From contig JAEUWP010000400.1 of NCBI GenBank assembly GCA_018524725.1, positions 62,001 to 126,000 of the forward strand: a DNA stretch of 64,000 bases. Direction: 5' to 3'. The notes below the pieces were generated by a model. That model was not told the DNA's origin, did no database searches, and saw only the letters and a list, made by a program, of their open reading frames with translations. Below, in pieces: positions 21,989 to 32,643 of the stretch (positions are counted from its first letter, which is position 1; every line of letters starts with the position of its first letter). Origin of the DNA: Podaxis mareebaensis. Taxonomy: Eukaryota; Basidiomycota; Agaricomycetes; Agaricales; Agaricaceae. The position numbers and the translations under genes were made by a program.

Positions 21989-24878
21989 ATGGGCTCAATA
22001 CCCAGACTACCCTCCCCATCCACCTCGCGCCATCGAGCATCTATCAGCTCCTCATTCTCCTTTGGTCCACAACAACTCGTCGATTCGTACATGGATGTCA
22101 ACACCAGTACAATCTCCAACCCACACTCCCTCGGCCTCGACCCAAACAGATCCGTCCTCCCAGCATCACCCATGCGCTCTTCGCCACGCCGCCACAGAAA
22201 AGCAAAGTCAAGTCTCAACAGACCCCATCCACTCGCGAACGATACCACGGATGTCTTTCAAGATTCTGAAGAAGACGCGGACGATGAGAGCGAGCACGAG
22301 TGGGGTATGGTCGACCGGATGCGATTATGGCGCCACGATGCCCTCATGCAGCATTTATATGAAACCGCTGCGTTTTGGGGCGACAAGATTCTCAGTTGGA
22401 CGAGTACGTGAGATATCCCTTGTGTTTCCCAAGTCAAAAGTAATGTAGTGTCGAATGTTAATCAATTTGCAACTTGGTTGTTTGATAGATGATCCAAACG
22501 ATGCCTTCTGGCTTGCCCAAACGTATTTCATGACACATCAGTACTCGCGAGCGGAACGTTTGCTTACACGGCCATTCGCTACTGCACCGCCGAAATCACC
22601 GTCCACGCCACCTCCTATGGCGAACGGTCAGAACAAGGGGAAAGCGAAGGAGGGGGATGTGCCCCAGTCATCGTTTTCTCAACGGCTGCCCATGGGCCCC
22701 GGGGGTATGGTCGAAGTTGCGTCGGATCAGCAGGAGAAGGTTTCGAGATTGGTGGACATGAGTGTGGCTTGTCGGTATCTTGCCGCGCAATGTCAGGTGT
22801 GCTTCTGGTGAACAATTTGTGGATGCGTTATGGACATTGAAGCATTGAATTATGACTAGATGCGGCAAGGAAATTGGGCAGAAGCACTCGAAATGCTAGG
22901 TGAAGCAAATCCTTTCAGAGATTCCGGTATGTTAACTCGTCTTTCTACCGCGTTTTGGTGCGTTGAGACTTAGTACAGGCCGCAGCGGTCCTTCAATACC
23001 CAACCTTGATGGAGGGATCAAAGTGCGTGTGGCTATACTTGAATAGCATCCCTTCGTCTGACCGAGGTCTAGGTGGAAGCATCTATGTGCCACCTAAGAG
23101 GCATCTTAATGCTCAAACTCAACCGCGGTGACCAAGCAAAACAGTGCTTCATGGAAGCACTTGCACTTGATGTTAAATGCTTCGAAGCGTTCGACCAACT
23201 CGTCACAGGGGAAATGATGACACCGGACGAAGGTACCTCCACCTCTCCTTCTCCATCACCTACTTCCTGACAAATGCGTATAAACCCATAGAATGGGAAT
23301 TTATTCAAGGTTTATCATATGCCCAGCAAACTCCCCAAGATGCACAATTCGTTCAGCTCATTTATACAACACGACTGAGAAAATATAAACATGTCAAGGA
23401 ACATGCTTTGACAAGGCAGAAACTTGTTGAAGAGTACGGGTTAGCTGATAACCCGGACGTGCTGTTCAGCTTTGCGGATGCATTGTATGCGAATTTTAGA
23501 TGGGCGGATTGTTTTACTGTCACTTCGCGGTACGCCTCGTCTAGGATGCTCTTTGCATTCACTTCCGTCTAACAGGAATGGGGTTTAGAATTCTAGGGCT
23601 TGTGTCGATACATAACCCGACGACGCCGTTGCACATTGCGTGCATGTATCATTTGCAACATCTACATTCGAAGTTGTTTATACTTGCGCACGAAATGGTT
23701 GATCGGGAGCCTGAGAATCCGATTAGTTGGTATGCGGTGGGGGTGTGGTATTTGAGTGGGGGAAAGTGGCATCAGGCAAGGCAGTATTTCAGGTATGCCA
23801 TTTTGTGCAGATTGGTATCATTGTTGAGAGCTTTTTCTTTTAGTAAAACGTCGCTCATGGACCCGCGGTTTGCTCCGGCGTGGGTTGCTTTTGGCCATAC
23901 GTTCGCGCTTGAAGGCGAGCATGATCATGCTGTAACAGCGTATTCGACATGTGCCAGAATGTTCACTGGGTGAGCCGATCCAAATTCAGAGAATTGCCTC
24001 AAATGTCCAAACTCATATTAAATTCTCAGCTCACATTTGCCGCTCATGTTCGTTGGAATGGAACACATTATGCTATCTAATTATGCATTAGCGGATGAGG
24101 CGTTGAACGCCGCATACTCGATGTGTGATGGTGACCCTTTATTAATGAACGAGCGGGGGGTTATGGCATACAACCATGGCGACTACGAAAAAGCAGCTAC
24201 GCTATTCCAGGAAGCGTTAGAGCTTGCACAAGTGACGCAAAGTTCAAGAAAGTCTTGGGCGACGACATACATTAACCTGGGGACATGTTATCGAAGATTA
24301 GGGTAGGCCTATGCGTGTTATCTCTTTGGCATCCTTAAGCCTCTGACGCGCACCACTACTAGGCGTCTAGAGGATGCTTTGGAAACGTATCAGAAAGTCC
24401 TCGAACTTGATCCCAGACACGCAGCAGCGCTAGGTTTCCTCGGGATGGTGTATCACCTCAAGGGCGACCTCGACCAGGCTATTATTAAATATCACGAGGC
24501 AAGTTCATTGCTCTCATTAACTGTTCATTTGGATTCTTATCCCGCTTCCGCATCTAGTCCCTGAGCGTAGAACCTGCTAACCCGCATATTCTCGAAGTTC
24601 TGAACATGGCCATCGACACCGTCACATCCAGAGTGCCTGGTCAAGCCTCGCCCGACACGGAATTCAGACAGGCACTCAAAGAGTTGAAGGAGACGTACCT
24701 GAAGATGGGGGTGAAAATCAAGGGAAAGGAGAGAGCATTACTGGGTATCGGATTGCCCCGCGCTGCGATCGCCGCCGCGAGCGGTAGTGGTGGTAATGGA
24801 GGTGGTGTGGGTTCTAGTGTGAGTGGCGCTCCAGGTGGGAATAGAGACGAGGAAGGGGATGAGATGAGTCTTGGATAG
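21989..24878 (+). CDS. CDC16: Anaphase-promoting complex subunit Cdc16/Cut9 (APC6)
   Basis: A tetratricopeptide-repeat scaffold subunit of the APC/C ubiquitin ligase that drives exit from mitosis. The N-terminal 100 residues are Ser/Pro-rich. The conserved start of the TPR superhelix is [19 protein letters not shown], then [19 protein letters not shown] and [12 protein letters not shown]. Later repeats include [88 protein letters not shown] and [19 protein letters not shown] glycine-rich tail near the stop is low complexity. About nine exons. The 22498 exon is followed by a Pro/Ser insertion ([17 protein letters not shown]) inside the first TPRs, common in basidiomycete orthologues. Confidence 0.93.
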
Positions 24879-25577
24879 TTACCCGAAGTAACAGAAGGAG
24901 AAAGAGGGGGTTTCTCGAAGGGTAGGAAGGCAGTGGTAATTTCTTTCGGGAATTGTGAGGAAATTATATTCTATATTTTCTTTTTTGCTCCCACTCAATG
25001 TCCACCTGTACCGTGAGCTCGAAGAGCTAGACTACCCAGGAACAGTGTCTGCTGACTATCTGACCCCTCTCGGACTTGCGCGGCCTTGTCTCGAACATGC
25101 TGAGGCATTCGTACTCTACCCTCCATCACTCCCGAAACGAAAATTGAATACAAACAAAATGCACTAGGTGGCGTAGGGGTTGGGGGTGTGAAATGAGAGG
25201 CCGCTCCCACCAGTCGCTCGCCATCGGATCCCACCCAAGCAGAAGGGGGTGCTCTCATTTTCCTGCCTCTTTCCAAAGGAACCCCTGAAGGGAGTAATGG
25301 TTCGCATGGGGCTTCTCGAAAGTCCAAACTTGGTTCTATTCTTAGATCAGCGATGATAAAGCAATTGACAAACAGGTATAAATAGGGTGGATTACCTGAT
25401 TCAATAGGCACTGCTCTTTCCGACTCTCCTTCATCTTCGATCTTCTCTTTACCCATCCTCCTTGAATCGACCAGCTCGTGTCGATTCGTTGTATTGTACT
25501 AGTTCGTTGCGTGAAACGCTTTTGTACGCGCTCTCTTTGCAATTTCAGGGTCGTTGTAGGTTTTCAAGTGGGTAGAT
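24879..25577 (+). promoter_or_regulatory. Promoter and leader region of eIF1A with TATA box
   Basis: A 700-base interval between CDC16 and eIF1A with no gene. TATAAATA at 25377-25384 lies about 195 bases before the eIF1A ATG, followed by a C/T-rich leader (about 25405-25470), as is usual for highly expressed translation genes in basidiomycetes. Confidence 0.55.
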
Positions 25578-26286
25578 ATGCCGAAGGTGAGTTTTAGTTG
25601 TGCATCTTCTTGGGGGAAGAGTTCGAGATTACTGACAGCTTCTCGTTTGTTGCGTGGATTTAGAACAAGGGAAAGGTTCGTATCCTCTCACGAATGCCGG
25701 TCTAGCGCTCATAACTGATCCTGACTTCTGTGAATGCAGGGTGGCAAGAACAGGAGACGTGGAAAGAACGAGAACGATGATGATAAGCGTGAGCTCGTGT
25801 TCCGTGAAGATGGACAAGAATACGCCCAAGTGACGAAGATGTTGGGGAATGGTCGGCTCGAGGCACAATGCTTCGATGGCGAGAAGCGACTGGCGCATAT
25901 CCGTGGAAAGATGAGGAAGAAGGTGCGTTTTGTTACGTGTCTTTGTAATATGACAGATGACTGAAGGCTGAAATTTTCCACTTGTTCGGGTTCGTGATTT
26001 AGGTGTGGATTAACCAGGGCGATATTGTACTGCTATCTCTGCGAGAGTTCCAGGATGGGAAGGCTGATGTGATTGTGAAATATACGGCTGATGAAGCCCG
26101 GAATCGTACGTCTCATTTTTTTGTTGTCCTTTTCTCGACAGCTAATGCGGTGGGGCTATAGTAAAAGCATACGGAGAACTCCCCGAAAACGCCAAGATCA
26201 ACGAGACAGACGCATTTGGCGAGGAAGACGGCGAGTGCGCCTTCGAGTTTGGAGATGAGGGAGAGGTCGACATTGATGATATCTAA
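25578..26286 (+). CDS. TIF11: Translation initiation factor eIF1A
   Basis: Binds the A site of the 40S subunit and controls scanning and start-codon choice. Five exons give 143 residues: 25578-25586, 25664-25675, 25740-25922, 26003-26105, 26162-26286. The first two coding exons are 9 and 12 bases and encode MPK and NKGK of the basic N-terminal tail. The OB fold is complete: [39 protein letters not shown] and [20 protein letters not shown]. The acidic C-terminal tail ends EGEVDIDDI, the eIF5B-binding end. Length and tails match fungal and animal eIF1A. Confidence 0.97.
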
Positions 26287-26518
26287 TGCGCTATACATGT
26301 GTCCATCCATCATCACCAGCATTCAATCGCTTTACGATTCCTTCTGTTGTCTTACTATTCCGCTGTATTATGATACTTTCAAAAAGCAGCACTTTCTATT
26401 TTCTCTATCGTGTGGTTACTGAGTCGTAGTGTGACTCGATACATGTCATCATCCATCTACTTTTATCTTATCGACCTCGGACCTTGTTTGTCCCGAGGGC
26501 CGTAATCCTGTGTACAGT

Positions 26519-27446
26519 CTACAAGCGCAGGCTGTTCAGCGTCTGCATATCTGGAACAACGCCCTTCTCCCAGGCGAGGTAGCCAATGATATCCCTCGCA
26601 TTGCACTTGACTGCCAATTTGAGCATCGACTGGTCAACTTCAACTCGGTCCTCCAGGCGCCTCCGTTTCCCTTTCTGCCTTTTCTGCACCTCCTTTCTCT
26701 CGGGACTCGGAGCAAGGCAGGGCACCAACGACCCATCTCGATCTTCCCGCTCAACGAGCATCTTCACCATTTTCAGGTTCTTTTGCTTGATCGCGACCTT
26801 AACTGCCATCCCTTGTTTGTACGCGGGCGAGGCGCCCAAGTCGAGAAGAAAGCGGATAAGAGGTATATGCCTCGCATGTACGGCCCTTGTTAAGGCGTAT
26901 CCCTGGTTGGAATTTGGATCCAACGTCGGGAAGGATGTCCCCTTGTTAATGATGTGTTGAAGGAAGGGAAGGGGTTCGTCTGTGGCCTGCCATTCTCTCT
27001 CGTCTTTCCGAGGTGCGAGGGATCGGAATAGACGACGGGGGAGCTCGCATCTGCGAGCTTGGTGTTGTGCCGATGGGGTGTGGGGTATAATCAAGTGAGA
27101 ATTGGATTGTGAGAGCGTTTCGAGGCGTGAGCAGAGTAGGTCCAGGACTGGTGGTGTGCAGAGTGGGTAGTGGAGCGCTTTTGATAAGACATCGGCGGTG
27201 TGTAAGGGAATGGAGGTGTTGTTGGTACAGGCGGCGAGGAGGTATTGTACACGGAAAGATGTTGGGGATCCCCTAAAGATATTCAAGAAGTAGTGTGACA
27301 GGCAGGGGAGGGAGGGGGACAGCGCGTATAGCTGGACCTCGTATAAAAGCTAGTTTTTTGAGAGATCAGTAAATGCGGACTTGGGGAGGCTGAAGCTGGC
27401 TTACTTCAACAGGCAATGCCTGAAGTATTGATGGCTGTAGTTGCAT
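26519..27446 (-). CDS. Ankyrin-repeat-like protein of unknown role
   Basis: Two exons, 27405-27446 (MQLQPSILQALPVE) and 26519-27349, join in frame for 290 residues. The first exon and the next segment LLYEVQLYALSPSLPCLSHY resemble the start of a family of basidiomycete ankyrin proteins with an F-box-like opening (LPVELLYEVQLYALS). The later part carries weak ankyrin-type helices: DPNSNQGYALTRAVHARHIPL, IRFLLDLGAS, KVAIKQKNLKMVKMLVERED, and a final VDQSMLKLAVKCNARDIIGYL. A basic loop (KRQKGKRRRLEDR) splits the last two repeats. No enzymatic motif is visible. Function unknown; a protein-interaction role is inferred from the repeats. Confidence 0.78.
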
Positions 27447-27999
27447 GGTTATTCTACGCAGACCATTTCAACCACGTCGACAAGGGGATGAACGCTAAGC
27501 GTTGAGCAATCGGGAGCAATTAAAAAAAAAAAACATCATCATATAAATGACTGTGAAATCTAGTTCCCACGCTTGTAGGACTTGGTGGATCCGTAGTGGG
27601 TTCGGTCAAGATGACGTACGGAAGCTTAATCGACGGCCTCGGGTAGCTAGACATGGGAAGAAATAAATGCACCCAAAGGTTGGAGGTTTTGTGATAGTCC
27701 TTTGGCAAGCCACGTGCTTGACCATCACCACTATGGACGAATCATATAACGCGAATTCCGGTAACGTATCTTCCCCCGGACCAGCGGATGAACAGAAACA
27801 CTGTTATGAAACATCATGGGCCTGTTTCGGGCTTCTCTACGGCTGCAATTAAGGAGGCTCATCTAGTCTTATACCTATAGATGGGTGCAGAAGATTCGGT
27901 ATTGTGTGGTCAAGCTCTGGGATCGTCTGTGCCTACCCGCGGAAAGTCCTGCTGCGTTTCCAAGATATGGCTAGGCCCGCTGCCTGCGTGAGACAACCC
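27447..27999. other. Intergenic, with a poly-A run
   Basis: About 550 bases, including a 12-13 base A tract at about 27521. No gene is supported. Confidence 0.45.
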
Positions 28000-29950
28000 A
28001 ACCAGGCTGATTATTGTCATCTAAAGTTGAATGTTGAGTAGCTGAACCTGCCACCAGATGGCAATAACGAGTAGCAAGCTTGACATCTCGGCGGAGTTGG
28101 AGATAAACGCAGGCAATTGCATAAGGTTAATCAATAGTATTACGAGCACGATTTAGAGCCATGAAGTAGTAGCGTTCAACCGCTATCAGAGTCGTCAAGG
28201 ATGACAACGTCCGAGTCCGATTCATTCGAACTGTCTGTTGAAGGCGAACGCTTACGCTTTTTACCAGCTCGAGCCTTGGGCTGGGCAGTTGACCCCTTTC
28301 CTTTCCGAGGATTTCTTGGTTTACGAGGTGGTCGCACCCAAGTCTTGAAACGTTCGACAATATTCCGTTGAAATTCGACATCATATCGAACACATCGCAT
28401 CTCCCATATCGCAAATTCCTGGGTAACTCGAGTCAGCGAACGCATTCAGCCCGATGTGTCAGTCTGAGAACAATCTACCTCTTCCCCTCTTGCGAAAGCG
28501 GCCTTTACTTCCTCGACTGTAATCCTTTTGTATTCGCCAGAGTCACTGATAATTTCGAGTTGTTCCTCTGTTGGTCGGGTGCACTTAAAGCACCTTCGTG
28601 CGGCTATTCGTTTAAGGACGTCCTGTCCCCACCCTTTGACACAGACATCGCGTGACCACGTATTGCGAAACTAGAATCGGGAAGATGTTTAATTAAATGA
28701 TCAACAAGTCCGCAATGATCCCCCTACTCACTAGTTCAGTTTGTTGCGCCCATTCTCGGGTGGTCAGGGATGTGGTCGGCGTTAACGTATATTGACCCAT
28801 ATATTGCCATGCACCAGAAGCAATGCGAACGATGACCCGCTGCGTTTCTCTGAACCACTTCCATGCAGGTCCTGAGGTCTGGAAATAGAGTCCAGGTGCT
28901 CCAGGAATTTGGGGTGCTGCCGGATTATAATCCAGACTTGGATACATGAAGTCGTCGAGTCCGTGCTGATCGAGAAACCGCTTGGCAATCCTCGGAAAGG
29001 TTTCCTGAGGATTGCCACCGTAAATTGAGGAAAGAAATTCGCGAGGGACAGCCACGTCTCGGATGTCTTGAGGGATGTCTATGTCGAGCACCGAACAGTT
29101 TATTCTCTTGATACGATCAAACAGAGTTTCATCACTCAAGGCTATAGCTGCTTTGACTTTGACCTTGGGCTGACACCAGTCAATCAATAAATGCAACACC
29201 CAGAACAGATTCTAAAGCTCACATTTTTTATTTTCTCCAACATCTTTTTCATGTCTTTATCAACCTCATCCTGAGGTTGCTTCGTTCCTCCCAGTGAAAC
29301 GGGCGAGATCTCACGTTTTCGCCTTTCGACTTCCTTCCAGGTCGGAACGACAACCCCCTCAAAAATGAGGCGTGTTTCCCTGTGCCGTATTTCCTTCTAA
29401 AGGAAATTCAAGGTTCGAGTTAGTGTTTGATGGGTGAGAGCGTACTAACCAACAGTACCTTCAGTTCTACCTTGAGAGGTTGGACCTTCGAGTTGTAACC
29501 TTCCACGAGCCCATCCGCAGCAAACCCCAGGAAAATCACTTCATCTTCGTCTTCTTGTTTGACATTGGACGTAGCCGGCATTGGAGAAGTTGCAAGTGGA
29601 GAACCGGGGAGAGAGGAAATATATTTCGTGACGCGTTCACGGAACCCTGAGCTCGAAAGGTCATGTATTCACGCGTTGTTTGGCTCTACAGCCAGTTCCG
29701 CCATCCAGTGTATTTCACCTTGTACGTTTTAATCCACTCCAAGGATGTGGGACCAAGAGTGACCTTCGTCTCTCTGCTGTTTATTTTGGTGCGACCTGGA
29801 TGTTGAAGCCTCGTTGAAGCCCCTAGGCCTTGCCCTCCCTTTAGTCGCGCGGGACGTTAATGACCCTTCTGATGACCCTTGTCAGTATCTGCTTTGGACA
29901 ACTCCTGGTACTAAACGACACACCTGTTGACAGCCCTAGGTCAACCTGAA
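28000..29950. repeat. Segmental duplication, copy A
   Basis: This segment matches 30058-31990 in the same orientation along its full length, including the non-coding flanks. Shared blocks include CCAACCAGGCTGATT near 28010, GCTTGACATCTCGG at about 28078, the whole gene, and GGTACTAAA with GACAGCCCT near 29910-29935. Differences are scattered substitutions and small insertions or deletions, so the duplication is not very recent. Confidence 0.85.
28176..29581 (-). CDS. DUF6697-like protein, paralogue A
   Basis: Similar, as far as I recall, to basidiomycete proteins with a DUF6697 domain of unknown function. About five exons: a short first exon (MPATSNVKQEDEDEVIFLGF), then EIRHRETRLIFEGVVVPTW, then PKVKVKAAIALSDETLFDRI through REFLSSIYGGN, FLDQHGLDDFMYPSLDYNPA, GAPGLYFQTSG, VRIASGAWQYMGQYTLTP and LTTREWAQQTEL, then FRNTWSRDVCVKGWGQDVLK, and a last exon EFAIWEMRCVRYDVEFQRNI. 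The C-tail is basic (AGKKRKRSPSTDSS) then ends DVVILDDSDSG. The frame is intact and all introns have GT..AG ends. A VKQE SUMO-acceptor-like motif sits near the N-terminus and SIM-like segments at both ends. Probably nuclear. Confidence 0.75.
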
Positions 29951-30057
29951 TGAGGACTACTCTAGACTACTGTGGTAGCATAGGTGCGGCCCAAAGGAGC
30001 AATTGTCCCTAAAATATTTCTAAGACATAGTTAGGCGTACCGCCTTCGCGTGAAATA

Positions 30058-31990
30058 GCCCAACCAGGCTGATTGTCGTGTAAAGTTGAGTAGCCGACTC
30101 CGCTACCAGATGGCAGTAGCAGGTAGTAAGCTTGACATCTCGGTCAAGTTAGAGATAAATGGCAGATAATGGTATAAGGTTAATCAATAGTATTATGAGC
30201 ATGGTTAAGAGCTATGAAGTAGTAACGTTCAGTCGCTATCAGAGTCATCAAGGATGACAACGTCCGAGTCCGGTTCATTCGAACTGTCTGTTGAATGCGA
30301 ACGCTTACGCTTTTTACCAGCTCGAGCCTTGGGCTGGACAGTTGATTCTTTTCCCTTACGAGGATTTTTCGGTTTACGAGGTGGTGGCACCCAAGTCTTG
30401 AAACGTTCGACAATATTCTGTTGAAATTCAACATCATACCCAACACATTTCATCTCCCACACCCCAATTTCCTTGGTGACTCCAGTCAGCGAACGCATTA
30501 AGCCCGATATGTCAGTGGGGAACAATTTACCTCTTCCCTGCTCGCGATAGCGGCCTTTACGTCCTCTGCTGTAATCCGTTTGTACTCGCCAGAGTCGCTG
30601 ACAATTTCGAGTCGTTCCTTTGTTGGTCGAGTGCAGTTGAAGCGCCTTCGTGCGGCTATCCGTTGAAGGACTGGCTGCCCCCACCCTTTGACGCAGACGT
30701 CGCGTGACCATGTATTGCGGAACTAGAATTGGGAAGAAGTTCGATTAAATGATCAACAAGTCTGCAATGATCTTCCACTCACTAGCTCACTTTGCTGTGC
30801 CCATTCCCGGGTGGTCAGAGATGTGCTCGGTGTTAACGTATATTGACCCATATATTGCCATGCGCCAGAAGCAATACGAGTGATGACCCGCTGCGTTCCT
30901 CTGGTCCACTCCCATGCAGGTCCTGAAGTCTGGCAGTAGAGTCCAGGCGCTCCAGGAACTTGGGGTGCTGCTGGATTATAATCCAGACTTGGATACATGA
31001 AGTCGTCGAGTCCATGTTGATCCAAAAACCGTTTGGCAATCGCCGGAAACGTATTCTGACGATTACCACCATAAAGCAAGGAAAGGAACTCGCGAGTGAC
31101 AGCCACGTCTCGGATATCTTGAGGGATGTCTATGTCGTGTACTGAACAGTTTATCCTTCTGATGCGATCAAACAGAGTTTCGTCACTCAAGGCTATAGCT
31201 GCTTTGACTTTGACCTTGGGCTGATACCAGTTAATCGATAAATAACATCATAGCAGATTCTAGAGCGTACATTTTTTATTTTCTCCAACGTCTTCTTCAT
31301 ATCTTTACCGACTTCATCCTGAGGCTGGTTCGTTCCTCCCAGTGAAACGGGCGAGATCTCACGTTTTCGCCTTTCGACTTCCTTCCAGGTCGGAACGATA
31401 ACCCCCTCAAAGATGAGGCGTGTTCCCCTTGGCCATACTTCCTTCTATAGGAAGTTGAAGGTTCAAGTTAGTGCTTGATAGGTGAGAATGTAATAATCAA
31501 CAGCACCCTTATGTCTGCCACGAGTGGTTGGGCCTTTGAGCTGTGACCGCCCACGAGCTCATCCGCAGCAAACCCCAGGAAAATCACATCGTCTTCAGCC
31601 TCTTGTTTGACATTGGACGTAGCGGGCATTGAAGAAGTTGCAAGTGAACAGCTGTGAACGGGCGTGGAGGGAGGAAATATATTTCGTAATGCGTTCATGG
31701 AACCCTGGGGTCATATATTTATGCGCTGTTTGGCTCTACAAGAAGTCCGCCGTCAAGTTTATTTCACCTAACTTTCATCCACTCCAAGAATATTGGGCCA
31801 AAAGTGAGTGATCTTCACCTGTCTGTTGCTTATTTTGGTGTGTCCACCGTTAAGTCGCGCCAGACGTTGGTGACTCTTCTAACGGCCGCGGTCGGTATCT
31901 GCATTGGCCTACCGTTATCGTCAATCTTGGACGACTTCTCCTGGTACTAAAAGACGTACCGGCTGACAGCCCTGGGTCAACCGATGACCG
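30058..31990. repeat. Segmental duplication, copy B
   Basis: Direct repeat partner of 28000-29950, about 2.05 kb away start to start. The homology includes sequence on both sides of the gene. The copies abut with only about 100 bases between them, which fits unequal crossing over or a local replication error. Confidence 0.85.
30229..31629 (-). CDS. DUF6697-like protein, paralogue B (first splice site altered)
   Basis: Same layout as paralogue A: MPATSNVKQEAEDDVIFLGF, a middle domain with FLDQHGLDDFMYPSLDYNPA, SGAWQYMGQYTLTPSTSL and FRNTWSRDVCVKGWGQPVLQ, and a basic tail ending DVVILDDSDSD. The four later exon joints are intact. The first is not: where A has CTGTTG followed by the donor GTTAGT, B has CTGTTG followed by ATTATT. 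Without splicing the frame ends soon after (RVLLIITFSPIKH then stop). A donor six bases upstream (GTGCTG) would keep the frame and lose three residues. An upstream in-frame ATG at 31698 could extend the N-terminus by 23 residues. It may be functional, weakly spliced, or a new pseudogene. Confidence 0.62.
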
Positions 31991-32643
31991 CTGTGATAGC
32001 AAAGGTGTGGCTAAGAGAAATTGACTCCGAGGTCTCTCTCTTTCTCGTCAACTGAGAGCACTGTCTGTATTCTGAGCCACCGTAAACCTGGCCTAAACCT
32101 CGGGAAATGGGAGGATCACGTCTTGTGGAGATGATGGACTGCCTCTCCTCCAAGCGCCGGCGGGTCCTCCGTATCCCCAGAACTGGATTGTTACATGACA
32201 ACCCACATTTTTCATAGCTAGCTACGGACCCAGCAAACCGTCGTACCCATACCTGTAAAGTATGTAGTTAGCATCTCCTTTAGAAGCGATCAGACTCACC
32301 AACTACTTTCTTCATGCAACCAGAACCTATACAAGTCGATGCCGCGAGCCCAATAAAAGATCTAATCAACAGCGACTGCAAGGGATAGTATCTTCAGCGA
32401 TGTTAGTGACGGAGTCACGATGACAAGATGACAAGTATCCTGTGACTTGGGTGCGCCGACCCCTTACTCATTTTGACTGCCAGGTACGGCTTATGTTAGT
32501 GTAGTGCCATATCTGCGAAAAAGGTTCATGCATTTTTACTACATTACAACCTTGACTACACATGTAGATAATGACAATTCTGGTGTAGCCTTCCCTGTTT
32601 ATCTTATATTCGTTTCAATTCGTGAATGTAATGCGTAAGCAAA
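31991..32643. other. Intergenic between the duplication and the sugar transporter
   Basis: About 650 bases with no supported gene; the right end is the 3' flank of the sugar transporter. Confidence 0.45.
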
